Shown piece after piece: positions 26,059 through 35,147 of a stretch of 64,000 bases of DNA. Each line of letters starts with the position of its first letter. Position 1 is the first letter of the stretch. The notes under the pieces were generated by a model. That model saw nothing but the letters and a program-made list of their open reading frames with translations. It was not told the DNA's origin and made no database searches. A program made the position numbers and the translations under genes. Source of the stretch: JAAYUD01 sp041907665 (GTDB taxonomy: Bacteria > Bacteroidota > Bacteroidia > Bacteroidales > Bacteroidaceae); assembly GCA_041907665.1 (NCBI GenBank), contig JAYRGW010000001.1, positions 124,001-188,000 on the forward strand, in the 5' to 3' direction.

Positions 26059-27010
26059 TACCTTTTTTATTTTTTAATTCTTCTATACCCTGTTTTATCA
26101 ATTTACTTTTATCATCACTAGAGCAACAGTATACTTGAATATAGCCACATAAAAAAAAGCATATAAAACTAATGAGAAGAGCTAAAGGTCTTAACTGTTC
26201 TACATCTAAAAGAAATGGCTTTGAACGATTAGAAGCATGAGATAATAAGCCTCTATACTCTATTAAGATATAGACAATTCCATCAAAGTCTAGTTCCTTT
26301 TGCTTTTTCTTACATTCTTGTAATATCCATGAATAATTCGAGCCTTTTTTATCTTCATTTTCAAGCATCTGTAACGCACTTAGAACGCATAATTCTAGCA
26401 ATTCAGAATTCTTGAAGTTTTGGGTCACCTTATCCCGATGAAACTGTCCATCGGCAAACATAAACTCTAACATCATGAAATAGTTTATGAATGCAAAATA
26501 GTAGTCATTATCGTTGAAAAAATTACGTGCTTGTCTATAATAGCTGAATGGTATATGAGCCTCTGGTAACATTTTTCTAAATATTACTAAATTTGATAAG
26601 TTAGAATTACTTACATATTCTGTTGAAGTTTTTGGGATTCTATTTCGTTTTAATGAAGTCATAGGAATGCTTCCTTTTTCTTCTTCTGTTTCATAAATCC
26701 ATTTAACTTCCAACTCGTCAATATGTATTTTTTTTACTTCAAAATTAAATGCTCCCATTGCCTCTATATAGTACAACCATTGTTCCATATCTTTATAAGC
26801 TTCAGGCTTTGTTGCTTCTATATTTGGAGTATTATTTTTAACATAAATTTTTGGTGCGACATCCTTATAATCAATAATAGGTTTAGTGATACTTATATAT
26901 TTTTTACCATTATCTTCAAATATCCTAAATTCATAAGGATAAAGTTTTGCCGAAACGGAATCATTTAGCAAAAAGTTACCTTCTATTTCTGCTATTATTT
27001 GTATTTTCAT
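26054..27010 (-). CDS. HEPN-like protein, third gene of the restriction-like operon
   Basis: Protein of 318 residues not matching a named family by eye. The N-terminal half is beta-rich. The C-terminal half is helical and contains YRGLLSH, an R253-x4-H258 motif of the kind that marks HEPN ribonucleases, inside the sequence VYILIEYRGLLSHAS; the layout resembles ApeA-type proteins. A hydrophobic helix follows (LALLISFICFFLCGYI), which may be buried core or membrane. Its ATG overlaps the upstream methyltransferase stop by 4 bases (ATGA), implying translational coupling. An RNase effector that acts if restriction fails is an inference. Confidence 0.7.
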   Translation of the reverse strand: MKIQIIAEIEGNFLLNDSVSAKLYPYEFRIFEDNGKKYISITKPIIDYKDVAPKIYVKNNTPNIEATKPEAYKDMEQWLYYIEAMGAFNFEVKKIHIDELEVKWIYETEEEKGSIPMTSLKRNRIPKTSTEYVSNSNLSNLVIFRKMLPEAHIPFSYYRQARNFFNDNDYYFAFINYFMMLEFMFADGQFHRDKVTQNFKNSELLELCVLSALQMLENEDKKGSNYSWILQECKKKQKELDFDGIVYILIEYRGLLSHASNRSKPFLLDVEQLRPLALLISFICFFLCGYIQVYCCSSDDKSKLIKQGIEELKNKKGK

Positions 27011-30000
27011 AAATTTTCCTCCATATATTCTTTTTCCGTAATTGATGTTTCTGGGTCTACAATTTTTACCTCATCGTAAGTGAGGCCATAAAGATGGTAT
27101 ACTAAACGGTCAATTTCTTGCTCTTCCGCTGTTGTATCAGTTTCAGGATTGTTTTGATATGCTTTTATAATCGTATCAATCAACAAATATATTCGGCTCT
27201 TATCATTAGGTATTACTATTGGTAACTTTTTTGTATTGGCAATTAATACTTTTTGAAATAGTACTTTTTGAACATCCAAATATTTATTTTTATGATAGAA
27301 ACTCATCAATCTAGAATTAAGTATTGCCAAAATAATCATTAATTGATTAGAATCGTTTGTCCTTGATAATAAAGAAAAACCAATTTGAGTAAAATAATGG
27401 GGTTTATTAGAATAGCCAGCAATAATTCTTAGCCCATCACCAACAATTTGGCGCACAATTATTTTCTCATTTGTAAAAAACCTTCTTTCTCTAGGAGCAC
27501 CTAACCATTCACCATAATGCAAATACTCCTCAACTTCATTACTAACAAAATATGGATGTATATTTTTACCAGAGATAAGAGGCACATAGCTGTTATCAAT
27601 CTTTGCAGTAGAATGGAAAATGCGATTTTTTATTGTATTTGTATCATGACCTTTATATTTGTCATAAGGCGTAATACCTAATGATGTGATTACGTAATCT
27701 TCTAATGGGTGACCTCTCTTTTTTATCTTTGACAATAAACTAAGAGTTTCTTTATTTGCAAAAATATTAAATCGTAAATCTTTATCTTTTTCCCAATTTT
27801 GTTTATCAAATGATTCCAACTGAATTTTTTGAAGAGATACTTTTTCATCATTGCTAAAACAATACGCATAAACATCTTCAGTAATTAAATGTTTACTCAA
27901 TAATAATATTATTGTTTCTACACTTGCTGATTGAAACACATGATCTGGTAGTTTTATTATTTGAATAACGCTATCAATTATTAGCTTCCTAATTTTAAAA
28001 TATGATTCATTCATAAGAATGGAGTTAGGATTAATATAACATAAGACCCCTTGGTTAGAACATAAATTGTAACCTTTTTCTATAAAGATAGAATATAAAT
28101 TTATTCGATTCTCAGTTGTCTTAAATATATTAAAATACATTTTGACATCTTCACTTGATAATCCTTTTATATCAATATATGGTGGATTTCCAATTACAAT
28201 ATCAAACCCGTCATTAACTCCAAACATCCATTCTGGGTCGAAAAATGGCGAAAAAGCATTTTGATCAAACATATCCCAAGATGCAAGTTGCTGTGCTTCT
28301 TCGTTACCTACAGCTCCACACTCTTTAAGCATTTCTGCAATTTCCAAACGTAAGTCATTTACTATTTGGCGATATTTACGTTTGGTTTTATACTTAGAAG
28401 CAAAGATTTTATGTTTGGCTACTTTAAGTTCGTTTTCCTTTGTTCTTATCGCATCTGAATCAAATAATGAAGCATCCTTTTTGTCTAATCCGATAAGCGT
28501 ATTAGCAGCAACAAACTTGGCTTCTAGGTTTGGTAATGGACGAATTCCGAAGTTGTCGGCTGGACTGGTATTAGTGTTTTGGTCAACAACCAATGAAATG
28601 AAGAAACGGAGTTTGCTTATTTGGATGGCAATAGGCTGAATATCTACACCATAAATACAGTTCTCTATCAGATATAGTTTGCGGGCATAGTCGGGGCGAT
28701 TAACGTTCTCATCAAAGCTGCGTTCAATATCTGCGATCATTTCACTACGCTCTTCTTTTGACGCATTGCGATAAGCGTCTGACGTCTCATCTATAGCTTG
28801 ATCCATCATCATATCCTTCCACTGCACATTGTCAGGATCTATGCGTCCCTGTATATGTACCATTTGTTGGAGTATTCCCATAGGGAATGCACCCGAACCA
28901 CATGCGGGGTCAAGAATTTTGCAATCGTAAAGTGATTGCATAATGCTAAGCCGTTGTTCATCCGTGAAATTCACTGGTTCATCAGAGTATTGCAACAGTT
29001 GCCGAAATTGTGGTTCCAAGTCTTCACCAACTGTTCGTTTTAGATGAGCAATCAAACTTTCATCTACCATATATTGAACAATTTCTCTTGGTGTGTAGAA
29101 AGAACCGGTCTGCTTACGGGCTGTAGTTTGTGTTTCCGGATTAAACGAAGCAAGTAAGTTCTCAAATACTTTTCCTAGTAGTTCCGGATCGAGTGAAACT
29201 TCTTTGTCAAAAGGTGTATTCTCTTCTACAGTAAAGTTATATCGTTTCAGGATGTCAATAATACCACGCGCAGAAACTTTCTTTTTCTTCCTATCTCCAT
29301 ACCATATCGAAAGGTCAATGTTCTTACCAGCTTCATCGCCAAAGAATAAAAAATCGGGAACGACAAGTGACTTGCGGATAGCTTCACGGTCACTGAATCC
29401 ATCATAATACATACCTTTGTCTTTTTCATCCAGGCAATCGAATAAACCACCATTCAAAAATGGCACAGTACGATTGGCTATATCAACAAACAACTGCGGG
29501 TTACTGAAGTAATATTCATAGCGCATCAACTTATTATTGTCATAGTCACCACGGCCATTACGAAAATGCCGTTCAGAAATTTCCGTGCTGTCTTCTGCCG
29601 TAATAGGACTGTTTAGCATCGCAAAGAAAAGATTCTGTAGAATGGCTTTGTAGTATTTACTTTCAACTGATTTTTCTTTGAATAGGCCTTCTGTCTTATG
29701 GGGGTCAAATCCTTCGATTAAATTATCTGCTATATATTTCTCGTCAAAGAATTCATCGGGTATAAGATGGCGTTGCTTTAGGAACCACACAAAGATGAGA
29801 CGAGTGATAAGGCGAATGGCACTTTCGTTATTGAATTTATCATCATCTGTATTGTCATTGATATCATTTGGAAATCGGATAATCTGAATCGCCCAGGCAT
29901 ACCAATCACTAAGCTCGCTATAAAATTCTTTAGTAAGCACTTCCACAGAGAAGCGACTGTGCAGGTCTTCATCATTAACTACACGCCCCTTTTCATTGAG

Positions 30001-30435
30001 ATATTTATTGGGGGTGTAATAGGCAATGCCCTTACCAAGAAAATAGCTATACCTACGTGGATTGCTATAATTGCGTGATATGCGGGACGCTCCTTCAGCC
30101 ACATCGAGCGTTATCTCGATGAAAGAAAAACGGTAATTGTCATTACTGTCTTCGGGTACAAAGACAACTAAAGCGCGGTCTTCCGTTTCATCGGCCAACA
30201 TACGAAAAGCCTCCTTTGACAAGGCTACCCTTGCATCATGAGTTGATGTATGCTTCATTTCATATATCACCAAGTCTAATGAAGTAGAAGAACCCAATTT
30301 CACTGCTTCTGTCGTATATTTCATTTGGGTGGAGAGAGTTACCTCTTCCGTGACGGGAACAAAATCCTCCGGCAAAAAACTGTTTTGTAGGAAACTAACG
30401 AACTCCTGACGGTTATATGCTTTATTAAATTCCAT
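27007..30435 (-). CDS. Eco57I-like N6-adenine methyltransferase with N-terminal nuclease-like domain
   Basis: A protein of 1142 residues from the ATG at 30435. The N-terminal region has LDLVIYEMKH (D54, E59, K61), a possible PD-(D/E)xK nuclease strand. Methyltransferase motifs follow: GSFYTPREIVQYMV near residue 443, the SAM site LDPACGSGAF near 511 and the catalytic IGNPPYIDI near 750. The C-terminal 350 residues look like a target-recognition region. It fits type IIG/PglX-like enzymes. I prefer 30435 to a GTG at 30462, because the GTG start overlaps the helicase stop. The helicase ends 7 bases upstream and the HEPN gene overlaps its stop. Confidence 0.9.
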   Translation of the reverse strand: MEFNKAYNRQEFVSFLQNSFLPEDFVPVTEEVTLSTQMKYTTEAVKLGSSTSLDLVIYEMKHTSTHDARVALSKEAFRMLADETEDRALVVFVPEDSNDNYRFSFIEITLDVAEGASRISRNYSNPRRYSYFLGKGIAYYTPNKYLNEKGRVVNDEDLHSRFSVEVLTKEFYSELSDWYAWAIQIIRFPNDINDNTDDDKFNNESAIRLITRLIFVWFLKQRHLIPDEFFDEKYIADNLIEGFDPHKTEGLFKEKSVESKYYKAILQNLFFAMLNSPITAEDSTEISERHFRNGRGDYDNNKLMRYEYYFSNPQLFVDIANRTVPFLNGGLFDCLDEKDKGMYYDGFSDREAIRKSLVVPDFLFFGDEAGKNIDLSIWYGDRKKKKVSARGIIDILKRYNFTVEENTPFDKEVSLDPELLGKVFENLLASFNPETQTTARKQTGSFYTPREIVQYMVDESLIAHLKRTVGEDLEPQFRQLLQYSDEPVNFTDEQRLSIMQSLYDCKILDPACGSGAFPMGILQQMVHIQGRIDPDNVQWKDMMMDQAIDETSDAYRNASKEERSEMIADIERSFDENVNRPDYARKLYLIENCIYGVDIQPIAIQISKLRFFISLVVDQNTNTSPADNFGIRPLPNLEAKFVAANTLIGLDKKDASLFDSDAIRTKENELKVAKHKIFASKYKTKRKYRQIVNDLRLEIAEMLKECGAVGNEEAQQLASWDMFDQNAFSPFFDPEWMFGVNDGFDIVIGNPPYIDIKGLSSEDVKMYFNIFKTTENRINLYSIFIEKGYNLCSNQGVLCYINPNSILMNESYFKIRKLIIDSVIQIIKLPDHVFQSASVETIILLLSKHLITEDVYAYCFSNDEKVSLQKIQLESFDKQNWEKDKDLRFNIFANKETLSLLSKIKKRGHPLEDYVITSLGITPYDKYKGHDTNTIKNRIFHSTAKIDNSYVPLISGKNIHPYFVSNEVEEYLHYGEWLGAPRERRFFTNEKIIVRQIVGDGLRIIAGYSNKPHYFTQIGFSLLSRTNDSNQLMIILAILNSRLMSFYHKNKYLDVQKVLFQKVLIANTKKLPIVIPNDKSRIYLLIDTIIKAYQNNPETDTTAEEQEIDRLVYHLYGLTYDEVKIVDPETSITEKEYMEENL

Positions 30436-30442
30436 ATTATTT

Positions 30443-33400
30443 CTATTTTTGTAGTTCTTCACTTAAAATTAAGGTCTCTTCGCTATCATCCACTCTATTT
30501 TGAGTGAGGATGATGCGAGCCAAATATTCCGTTTTTATTTTTTTCGGAAGCTTGGTTGCGTCTTTTAATGCCAATTGATTGATAAAACGTATTTCAAAAC
30601 CTGATAAGGCGTCTGCTTTGACAACCGACATTAAATCAAACAAATAGTCGGCTGGCAATAGTTCGTTTTTTTGAAGAACCTTTATTTTTGATACAGCATT
30701 CAGAATATCTTTCTCATTGCGGTCTTTTACATCACTGCTGAATAGGGCTGATTTGACTTTTTGGTAAACGTCATCAAAGTCTTTACTAAAATCTACAGGC
30801 TCTTCTTCTCGTTTAGCAGCGAATAGAGATAAAGCTGTTTCGGCAGAAATCATAACAGGAACAATGGATTTGCTTCCTATTTTAAAGACGAAATCATTTC
30901 CTTTCTTTCCAAACAGAAGCACACCTTGTTGAGGTTTTTTAATATCACGAGCAGTGCGGGCACGATGTGGCATCAGCAATGCCTTTTCGTAAGCTTCCGT
31001 TCCTTTCAGTTCGTTCAAAAGTTTCCGATAAGGTGTATCCCAAGAAGATTCTTCATTGCGTGTAAATTCTTTGCGGTAACGTTCCTTGAAGTATGCTTGG
31101 ACTTCTTCATCTTTGGTCAATGCTCTGGTATCTTCTCCCATGATGGCATGAATCATAGCCATTTTTAGTGTGGAGATTTCTTTGGTGCGGGTTTCTGCTT
31201 CACCAACGTCCGTTGGGAAGTAATTGTAAATATAGAGTTCTTCGAATACTTTTTTGTTAATACGGTTGATTCGTCCAATGCGTTGAATGACACGAGTTGG
31301 ATTATAAGGAATGTCATAATTGAATATAGCACCGGCACGATGGAGATTGTAACCTTCAGAAATCGCATCGGTTGCTATTAATATGTGATAATCATTTTGC
31401 TGCAACGAAGATTTCAGACCTGCATCAAAATTGGCTCTTATACGGTCTTTGTTGATTTGTGTAGCATCTGCCGATGTATATTTCATAACGGGAAGACCGG
31501 CTTTCTGAAGTGCTTTTCCTAAATAATTAACAGTATCGGCATATTCTGAAAATACAATCAATTTTCGATTGGGGTCACTCTTCATCATTTTCCGAATTAT
31601 CTTGATGAATGAGTCAAGTTTCGGGTCAAAATGAATGGTATTATCCGTCCCAAACCATTGTTCGCGCAAGTTATTAAGAAGTTGAAGGTCTGATTTCACA
31701 TTTTCAATGAAGTCATCCTTCACATATTTCATGTCGATCTCGAAGAAGCCTTTAGTCTCGTATTTATCAAAAATGTCTTCGATTTCTTCTATTCCGTCTT
31801 CTGTGGATTCATAGAAATCGTTTACATCAGGAAGATTACCTTTCTTGTATACAGGTATTTTATGGCGTGTCTCCACCCATTTTAAGATATGTTCCGAAGA
31901 TTGAATCATATAGCCCAATGAGGATTGGAATGCGGCGACAGAACTTTCAAATCGACCAACTAACAAGTGGCGCATGAAACTTGCCACATTAGCTTGTCGT
32001 CCAATCAACAAATTGAAATTGATTCCGGTTTTTTCTTCCAGTTCCTTGGCCAGTTTCTCTTTCATCTCCTCGTAAACGTATAGAACAGGAGAATAACGAG
32101 CAGCCTTGAATCTATAAATATCGGTATTGGTGTTTTCGGATTTGCTAATACGGTCTAATGTCGTTAAATATAAATCTTTTAATTCACTTAGGTCGTAAGT
32201 AAGCTCTGCAGGATCATTCGGGATGACAAGCTTAATACCCTGCTGCTTTAGATCGGCTGCATATTCATCAATCTCTTGCAAATCCAGGCGTGAGCGACGC
32301 ACCACCAATGGGATGATAATGGAACGAATATTCTTTGAAATATTTTTCACCTCGGCTTTAACTTCTTCCTCCGAGCTTTTCCCTTTTCGTTGAGCTTCAC
32401 GCAAATCACGATATTTGTCTATAAGATTTTTGAACGCTGCTCCTAGATTTTCCACAGTCTTAAGTGTAGAGCGTGAAGGTATTTGGAAGAGCTTTATTAA
32501 TGAGTATATATCAGCTGGCTGATTATTGAATGGTGTTGCGGTTAACAATAATACTTTATTGCCCGAACAAAGATTATGAAGCAGAGCGTAATCTTGCGTA
32601 TATTCATTGCGGAAGCGATGGGCTTCATCAATGATAATCAGAAATTGTTCATTCTCTTTTACCAGTTCCTCATAATGGAGTAACGCATTTTCAATTTTAC
32701 CGGCACTAAACACGGAAGCGGTGAAGCCAAATTCATCTCGATAATCTTCCCATTGTTTATATAAGTGAGGTGGACAGACAACTATTGTTCTTAATTTTAG
32801 ATTACGTGCAATGGTTGAAGCAATAATACTTTTTCCAAGACCTACCACATCGGCCACAATAGCGCCATTATGATTTTCCAGTGCATTTAATGCCATTTGA
32901 ACTGCGTCTGTCTGATATCTTAAATTGGAATATTTACCATCAGTAATATCATAGGGGGTAAGCAGGTTCTCTTTAGTAGGGATGGCAAAGAATTCATGAA
33001 GCACACGGATATATATTAAGAATGGGGAATAAATGTGATCGTACCAAATGCGAGTCATTACTTTATTATTCCATTCATCTACATTGTCTTTGTTTGCAAC
33101 TACAACAGAGTCTTTCCAAAGTTCTTCAAATATTTTTTGACCTTCCTCATAATCTGTTTTATCGTTAAAACGAGCATTTAGTTCCAATCGTCCGGTTAAA
33201 CCTTGATAAGAAAGGTTGCTTGAACCTGTAATTACCACTCCTGGCAATTCGCCATTTTCGTTCATTTGGTCATTATAAGCGAACAGATACATTTTGGAGT
33301 GGCATGGCTCAAGAGTCTTTCTTATTTCCAGTGACCCATCTACAATTTTTCCATAGAACATCTTGAATTGTTCCAATTTCTCGACCGTATCCAAGAAGTC

Positions 33401-33694
33401 TGTATCGTTGAATATTTTTACAAACTGTTTGTAATATTCTTCTTTAATGTTACTTCGTGAGGGTAAGGTTTGTCTGAAGTTTTCTACTTCACAGATATGT
33501 TTAGTTATTTGCAAATCTACATCAAGTCCGACGAGAATACGAATATTTTTATCTTTTAGGTTATTGGATAATTCAATATAACCGGAATAGTAGAAATATC
33601 CCACAAGTATATCAACAGTATCTGTCTTTGGAAGAATGCCATTAATAATATCTGAAAGAAATTTTTCTTTATTTGTAATGAAATTGCTACTCAT
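30443..33694 (-). CDS. PLD-nuclease/SNF2-type helicase
   Basis: A 1083-residue fusion. Residues about 20-190 are a phospholipase-D-like nuclease: CHSKMYLF (H132, K134) and ITGSSNLS (155-162) make one HxK...N active-site half, so a dimer would be needed. Residues about 255-900 are a superfamily 2 helicase/translocase: ADVVGLGKS (281-289), IIDEAHRF (DEAH at 356-359), LLLTATPFN, and in the second lobe IVFSEYADTV and QRIGRINR near 809. The C-terminus is helical. It is the first gene of the helicase-methyltransferase-HEPN operon and probably moves along DNA for the restriction complex. Confidence 0.92.
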   Translation of the reverse strand: MSSNFITNKEKFLSDIINGILPKTDTVDILVGYFYYSGYIELSNNLKDKNIRILVGLDVDLQITKHICEVENFRQTLPSRSNIKEEYYKQFVKIFNDTDFLDTVEKLEQFKMFYGKIVDGSLEIRKTLEPCHSKMYLFAYNDQMNENGELPGVVITGSSNLSYQGLTGRLELNARFNDKTDYEEGQKIFEELWKDSVVVANKDNVDEWNNKVMTRIWYDHIYSPFLIYIRVLHEFFAIPTKENLLTPYDITDGKYSNLRYQTDAVQMALNALENHNGAIVADVVGLGKSIIASTIARNLKLRTIVVCPPHLYKQWEDYRDEFGFTASVFSAGKIENALLHYEELVKENEQFLIIIDEAHRFRNEYTQDYALLHNLCSGNKVLLLTATPFNNQPADIYSLIKLFQIPSRSTLKTVENLGAAFKNLIDKYRDLREAQRKGKSSEEEVKAEVKNISKNIRSIIIPLVVRRSRLDLQEIDEYAADLKQQGIKLVIPNDPAELTYDLSELKDLYLTTLDRISKSENTNTDIYRFKAARYSPVLYVYEEMKEKLAKELEEKTGINFNLLIGRQANVASFMRHLLVGRFESSVAAFQSSLGYMIQSSEHILKWVETRHKIPVYKKGNLPDVNDFYESTEDGIEEIEDIFDKYETKGFFEIDMKYVKDDFIENVKSDLQLLNNLREQWFGTDNTIHFDPKLDSFIKIIRKMMKSDPNRKLIVFSEYADTVNYLGKALQKAGLPVMKYTSADATQINKDRIRANFDAGLKSSLQQNDYHILIATDAISEGYNLHRAGAIFNYDIPYNPTRVIQRIGRINRINKKVFEELYIYNYFPTDVGEAETRTKEISTLKMAMIHAIMGEDTRALTKDEEVQAYFKERYRKEFTRNEESSWDTPYRKLLNELKGTEAYEKALLMPHRARTARDIKKPQQGVLLFGKKGNDFVFKIGSKSIVPVMISAETALSLFAAKREEEPVDFSKDFDDVYQKVKSALFSSDVKDRNEKDILNAVSKIKVLQKNELLPADYLFDLMSVVKADALSGFEIRFINQLALKDATKLPKKIKTEYLARIILTQNRVDDSEETLILSEELQK

Positions 33695-33704
33695 ACCTTT
33701 TAAT

Positions 33705-33848
33705 TTATTTAAGCGACAGCTGTATTTTGTTTTTCATCCGCTTACGGACTGTAATCTCAGTTCTACTTAATTGCTCTGCCAACCATTTTATTGGTTTGTC
33801 GTTTTCAGCCTAAGCCATCTTAATCCTATTTTTAGCTATTGTTCGCAT
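33705..33848 (-). pseudogene. Decayed XRE-like HTH regulator
   Basis: The minus strand reads MRTIAKNRIKMA, a TAG stop, then AENDKPIKWLAEQLSRTEI and VRKRMKNKIQLSLK before a final stop. The KWLAEQL...T.I..R pattern is the helix-turn-helix of small XRE regulators often found just ahead of restriction genes in Bacteroidales. The in-frame TAG at position 13 and the missing C-terminal half indicate decay, although an internal start after the stop cannot be excluded. It ends 10 bases before the helicase ATG. Confidence 0.6.
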
Positions 33849-34276
33849 ATCGTTTGATAATAACTTATCTATTTACGATACAAAATTAGCAGAATATGTT
33901 TATAAATAAGTGTAATTCTAAAAAAAGTGACGGCTAAAAGCAATATTAAAATGGGTAATAGTTGGTATTCTACTATATATTACTTGAGCTCGGGATAAAA
34001 AAGTAGTAATAACTATTCGCTGATTAGTTATTTCTTGCATTCATCATTCCCTATTAAAATACACATCGATTATGTATTTTCAGATGCATTTCAAGACAAT
34101 AAATTATCTGCATTTCAACCTTTGTCACTTCGGTATGACACCATTACGCGCTGCCACACAGTAGGTTAACGATGTACCGTATACAACGCCAGCGGAAATA
34201 GGTCCCAAAATCGGCTCTAGAGCATATCGTGGGAACGTTATTTCCGGTAGGGGTCTATTTAGACTGAGTCTAAATG
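33849..34276. other. Intergenic region with two inverted repeats
   Basis: No convincing gene in 428 bases. Two structures stand out near the HU-like gene's 3' end: an imperfect hairpin (34193-34207 with 34230-34246; CGGAAATA against TATTTCCG plus TCCCA against TGGGA, with the 8-base palindrome CTCTAGAG in the loop) and a 17-base palindrome at 34258-34274 (TTTAGACT-G-AGTCTAAA). Either could end HU transcription, but neither has a clear T tract. The left part is AT-rich. Confidence 0.5.
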
Positions 34277-34894
34277 CTAGTCTACAGATAGCTGTGGACC
34301 CGCTTTGTATATGGAAGAGTGCGCTCCGCCCATTTTGATAAGTACCGGACGAGGTCCTTTACATAGCTCACGCAATCGGCGGTAGGCAGTGGCACGAGTT
34401 TGGTTCAGTAAGAAGCGAAATTCCATGGCCGAAATACAGTCGTGTATCTCGAGATAATCTCTCAGTAGTCGCCGCACGGATTTGTCGTTCAAGGTAACGG
34501 AACGCTCACATGCCGTCGATTTCTGAAAGGATGTTTCTTGAGCAATCTCGTCGATCAGTTTCTTCTCGGGGCGGAAATCTACAGTGCGGACTTTTATCTG
34601 TCGGGCGTTGATCTCCGAAGGATCGTTGAAAGTCGGAGCTGTAATGCCCACCGAGAAATAGCCGAGACCCTCGAGATGTACACTCATCCCCGACGAAAGT
34701 CGGCTGACGAGCAAATGCGACAACCCTTCGACGACGGCTTTTATATCTGCCTTTGTCGGTATGGATGCCTTCTCGAGTTCTTCGCATACTTCTTCGAATT
34801 CCATCGTTATAACGTTCGATACTCGCACATGATACGGTTTCTGTCCTTCTTTCAAACTGGGGGTGTCGTACCAGCTGTAATTGATTGTTCCCAT
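34277..34894 (-). CDS. HU-like DNA-binding protein (HU-HIG type)
   Basis: A 205-residue member of the Bacteroidetes HU-like family that starts MGTINYSWYDTP. Residues about 1-125 form the HU fold with DNA-contact segments IPTKADIKAVVEGL, SVHLEGLGYFSVG and RTVDFRPEKKLI. The C-terminal 80 residues are an added helix-turn-helix-like domain (SVRRLLRDYLEIHD, TRATAYRRLREL). It is divergent from the VapE gene, a pairing I recognise as recurrent in Bacteroides. A 90-base palindrome array lies 40 bases upstream of its ATG. Probable DNA-binding regulator or architectural protein; the target is unknown. Confidence 0.88.
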   Translation of the reverse strand: MGTINYSWYDTPSLKEGQKPYHVRVSNVITMEFEEVCEELEKASIPTKADIKAVVEGLSHLLVSRLSSGMSVHLEGLGYFSVGITAPTFNDPSEINARQIKVRTVDFRPEKKLIDEIAQETSFQKSTACERSVTLNDKSVRRLLRDYLEIHDCISAMEFRFLLNQTRATAYRRLRELCKGPRPVLIKMGGAHSSIYKAGPQLSVD

Positions 34895-34934
34895 AAAGTT
34901 AGTTGTTTAAGATTAAGTTTGTAATTAGGGTATG

Positions 34935-35024
34935 GAAGTATCACACGTGTGCGACATCCGTCTCACAGCTGTGCGACAGTTGTATCACACGTGTGAGACA
35001 AATGTCGCACACGTGTGATACTTC
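34935..35024. repeat. 90-bp array of four palindromes, copy 1
   Basis: Four 18-base near-palindromes, each separated by 4 bases (22-base period): 34938-34955, 34960-34977, 34982-34999 and 35004-35021. Each has the form GTNTCACA-NN-TGTGNGAC, with core ACGT or AGCT. The whole block is itself an inverted repeat with 33-base arms (two mismatches) bounded by GAAG and CTTC. It lies between the HU-like and VapE genes, in the HU leader if the -7 box at 35045-35038 is right. Copy 2 at 59897-59986 differs at four bases. Confidence 0.95.
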
Positions 35025-35037
35025 CACCATGTACAGA

Positions 35038-35045
35038 CAAAGATA
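35038..35045 (-). promoter_or_regulatory. Predicted -7 box of the HU-like gene
   Basis: TATCTTTG on the minus strand. Transcription would start near 35031, just before the palindrome array, so the array would be transcribed as a large hairpin leader. No good -33 element was seen. Confidence 0.45.
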
Positions 35046-35117
35046 CTAAAATAAAACGACATAACCGACCCTTTATAAGGACATAATCGGCGTTATTCTG
35101 TTCTAGTGGGCAAATGC

Positions 35118-35147
35118 TTGTCGATAGCGATGATACGCTTATATTTG
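35118..35147 (+). promoter_or_regulatory. Predicted promoter of the VapE gene
   Basis: TTG (35118-35120), exactly 19 bases, then TATATTTG (35140-35147), a full match to the Bacteroides pattern. The start codon is at 35180. Confidence 0.7.

Noticed and set aside
30436..30462. GTG start for the methyltransferase overlapping the helicase gene
   Set aside because: The added nine residues are Lys/Asn-rich and not family-like; ATG at 30435 lies just after the helicase stop.
26054..33694. Calling the operon BREX or DISARM outright
   Set aside because: The methyltransferase and helicase types fit loosely, but PglZ, BrxC, DrmA and DrmB are not in the neighbourhood.
34935..35024. Reading the 22-bp-period palindromes as a CRISPR array
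   Set aside because: Units are 18 bases with fixed 4-base spacers; there are no 30-base spacers, no cas genes, and the block is an inverted repeat.
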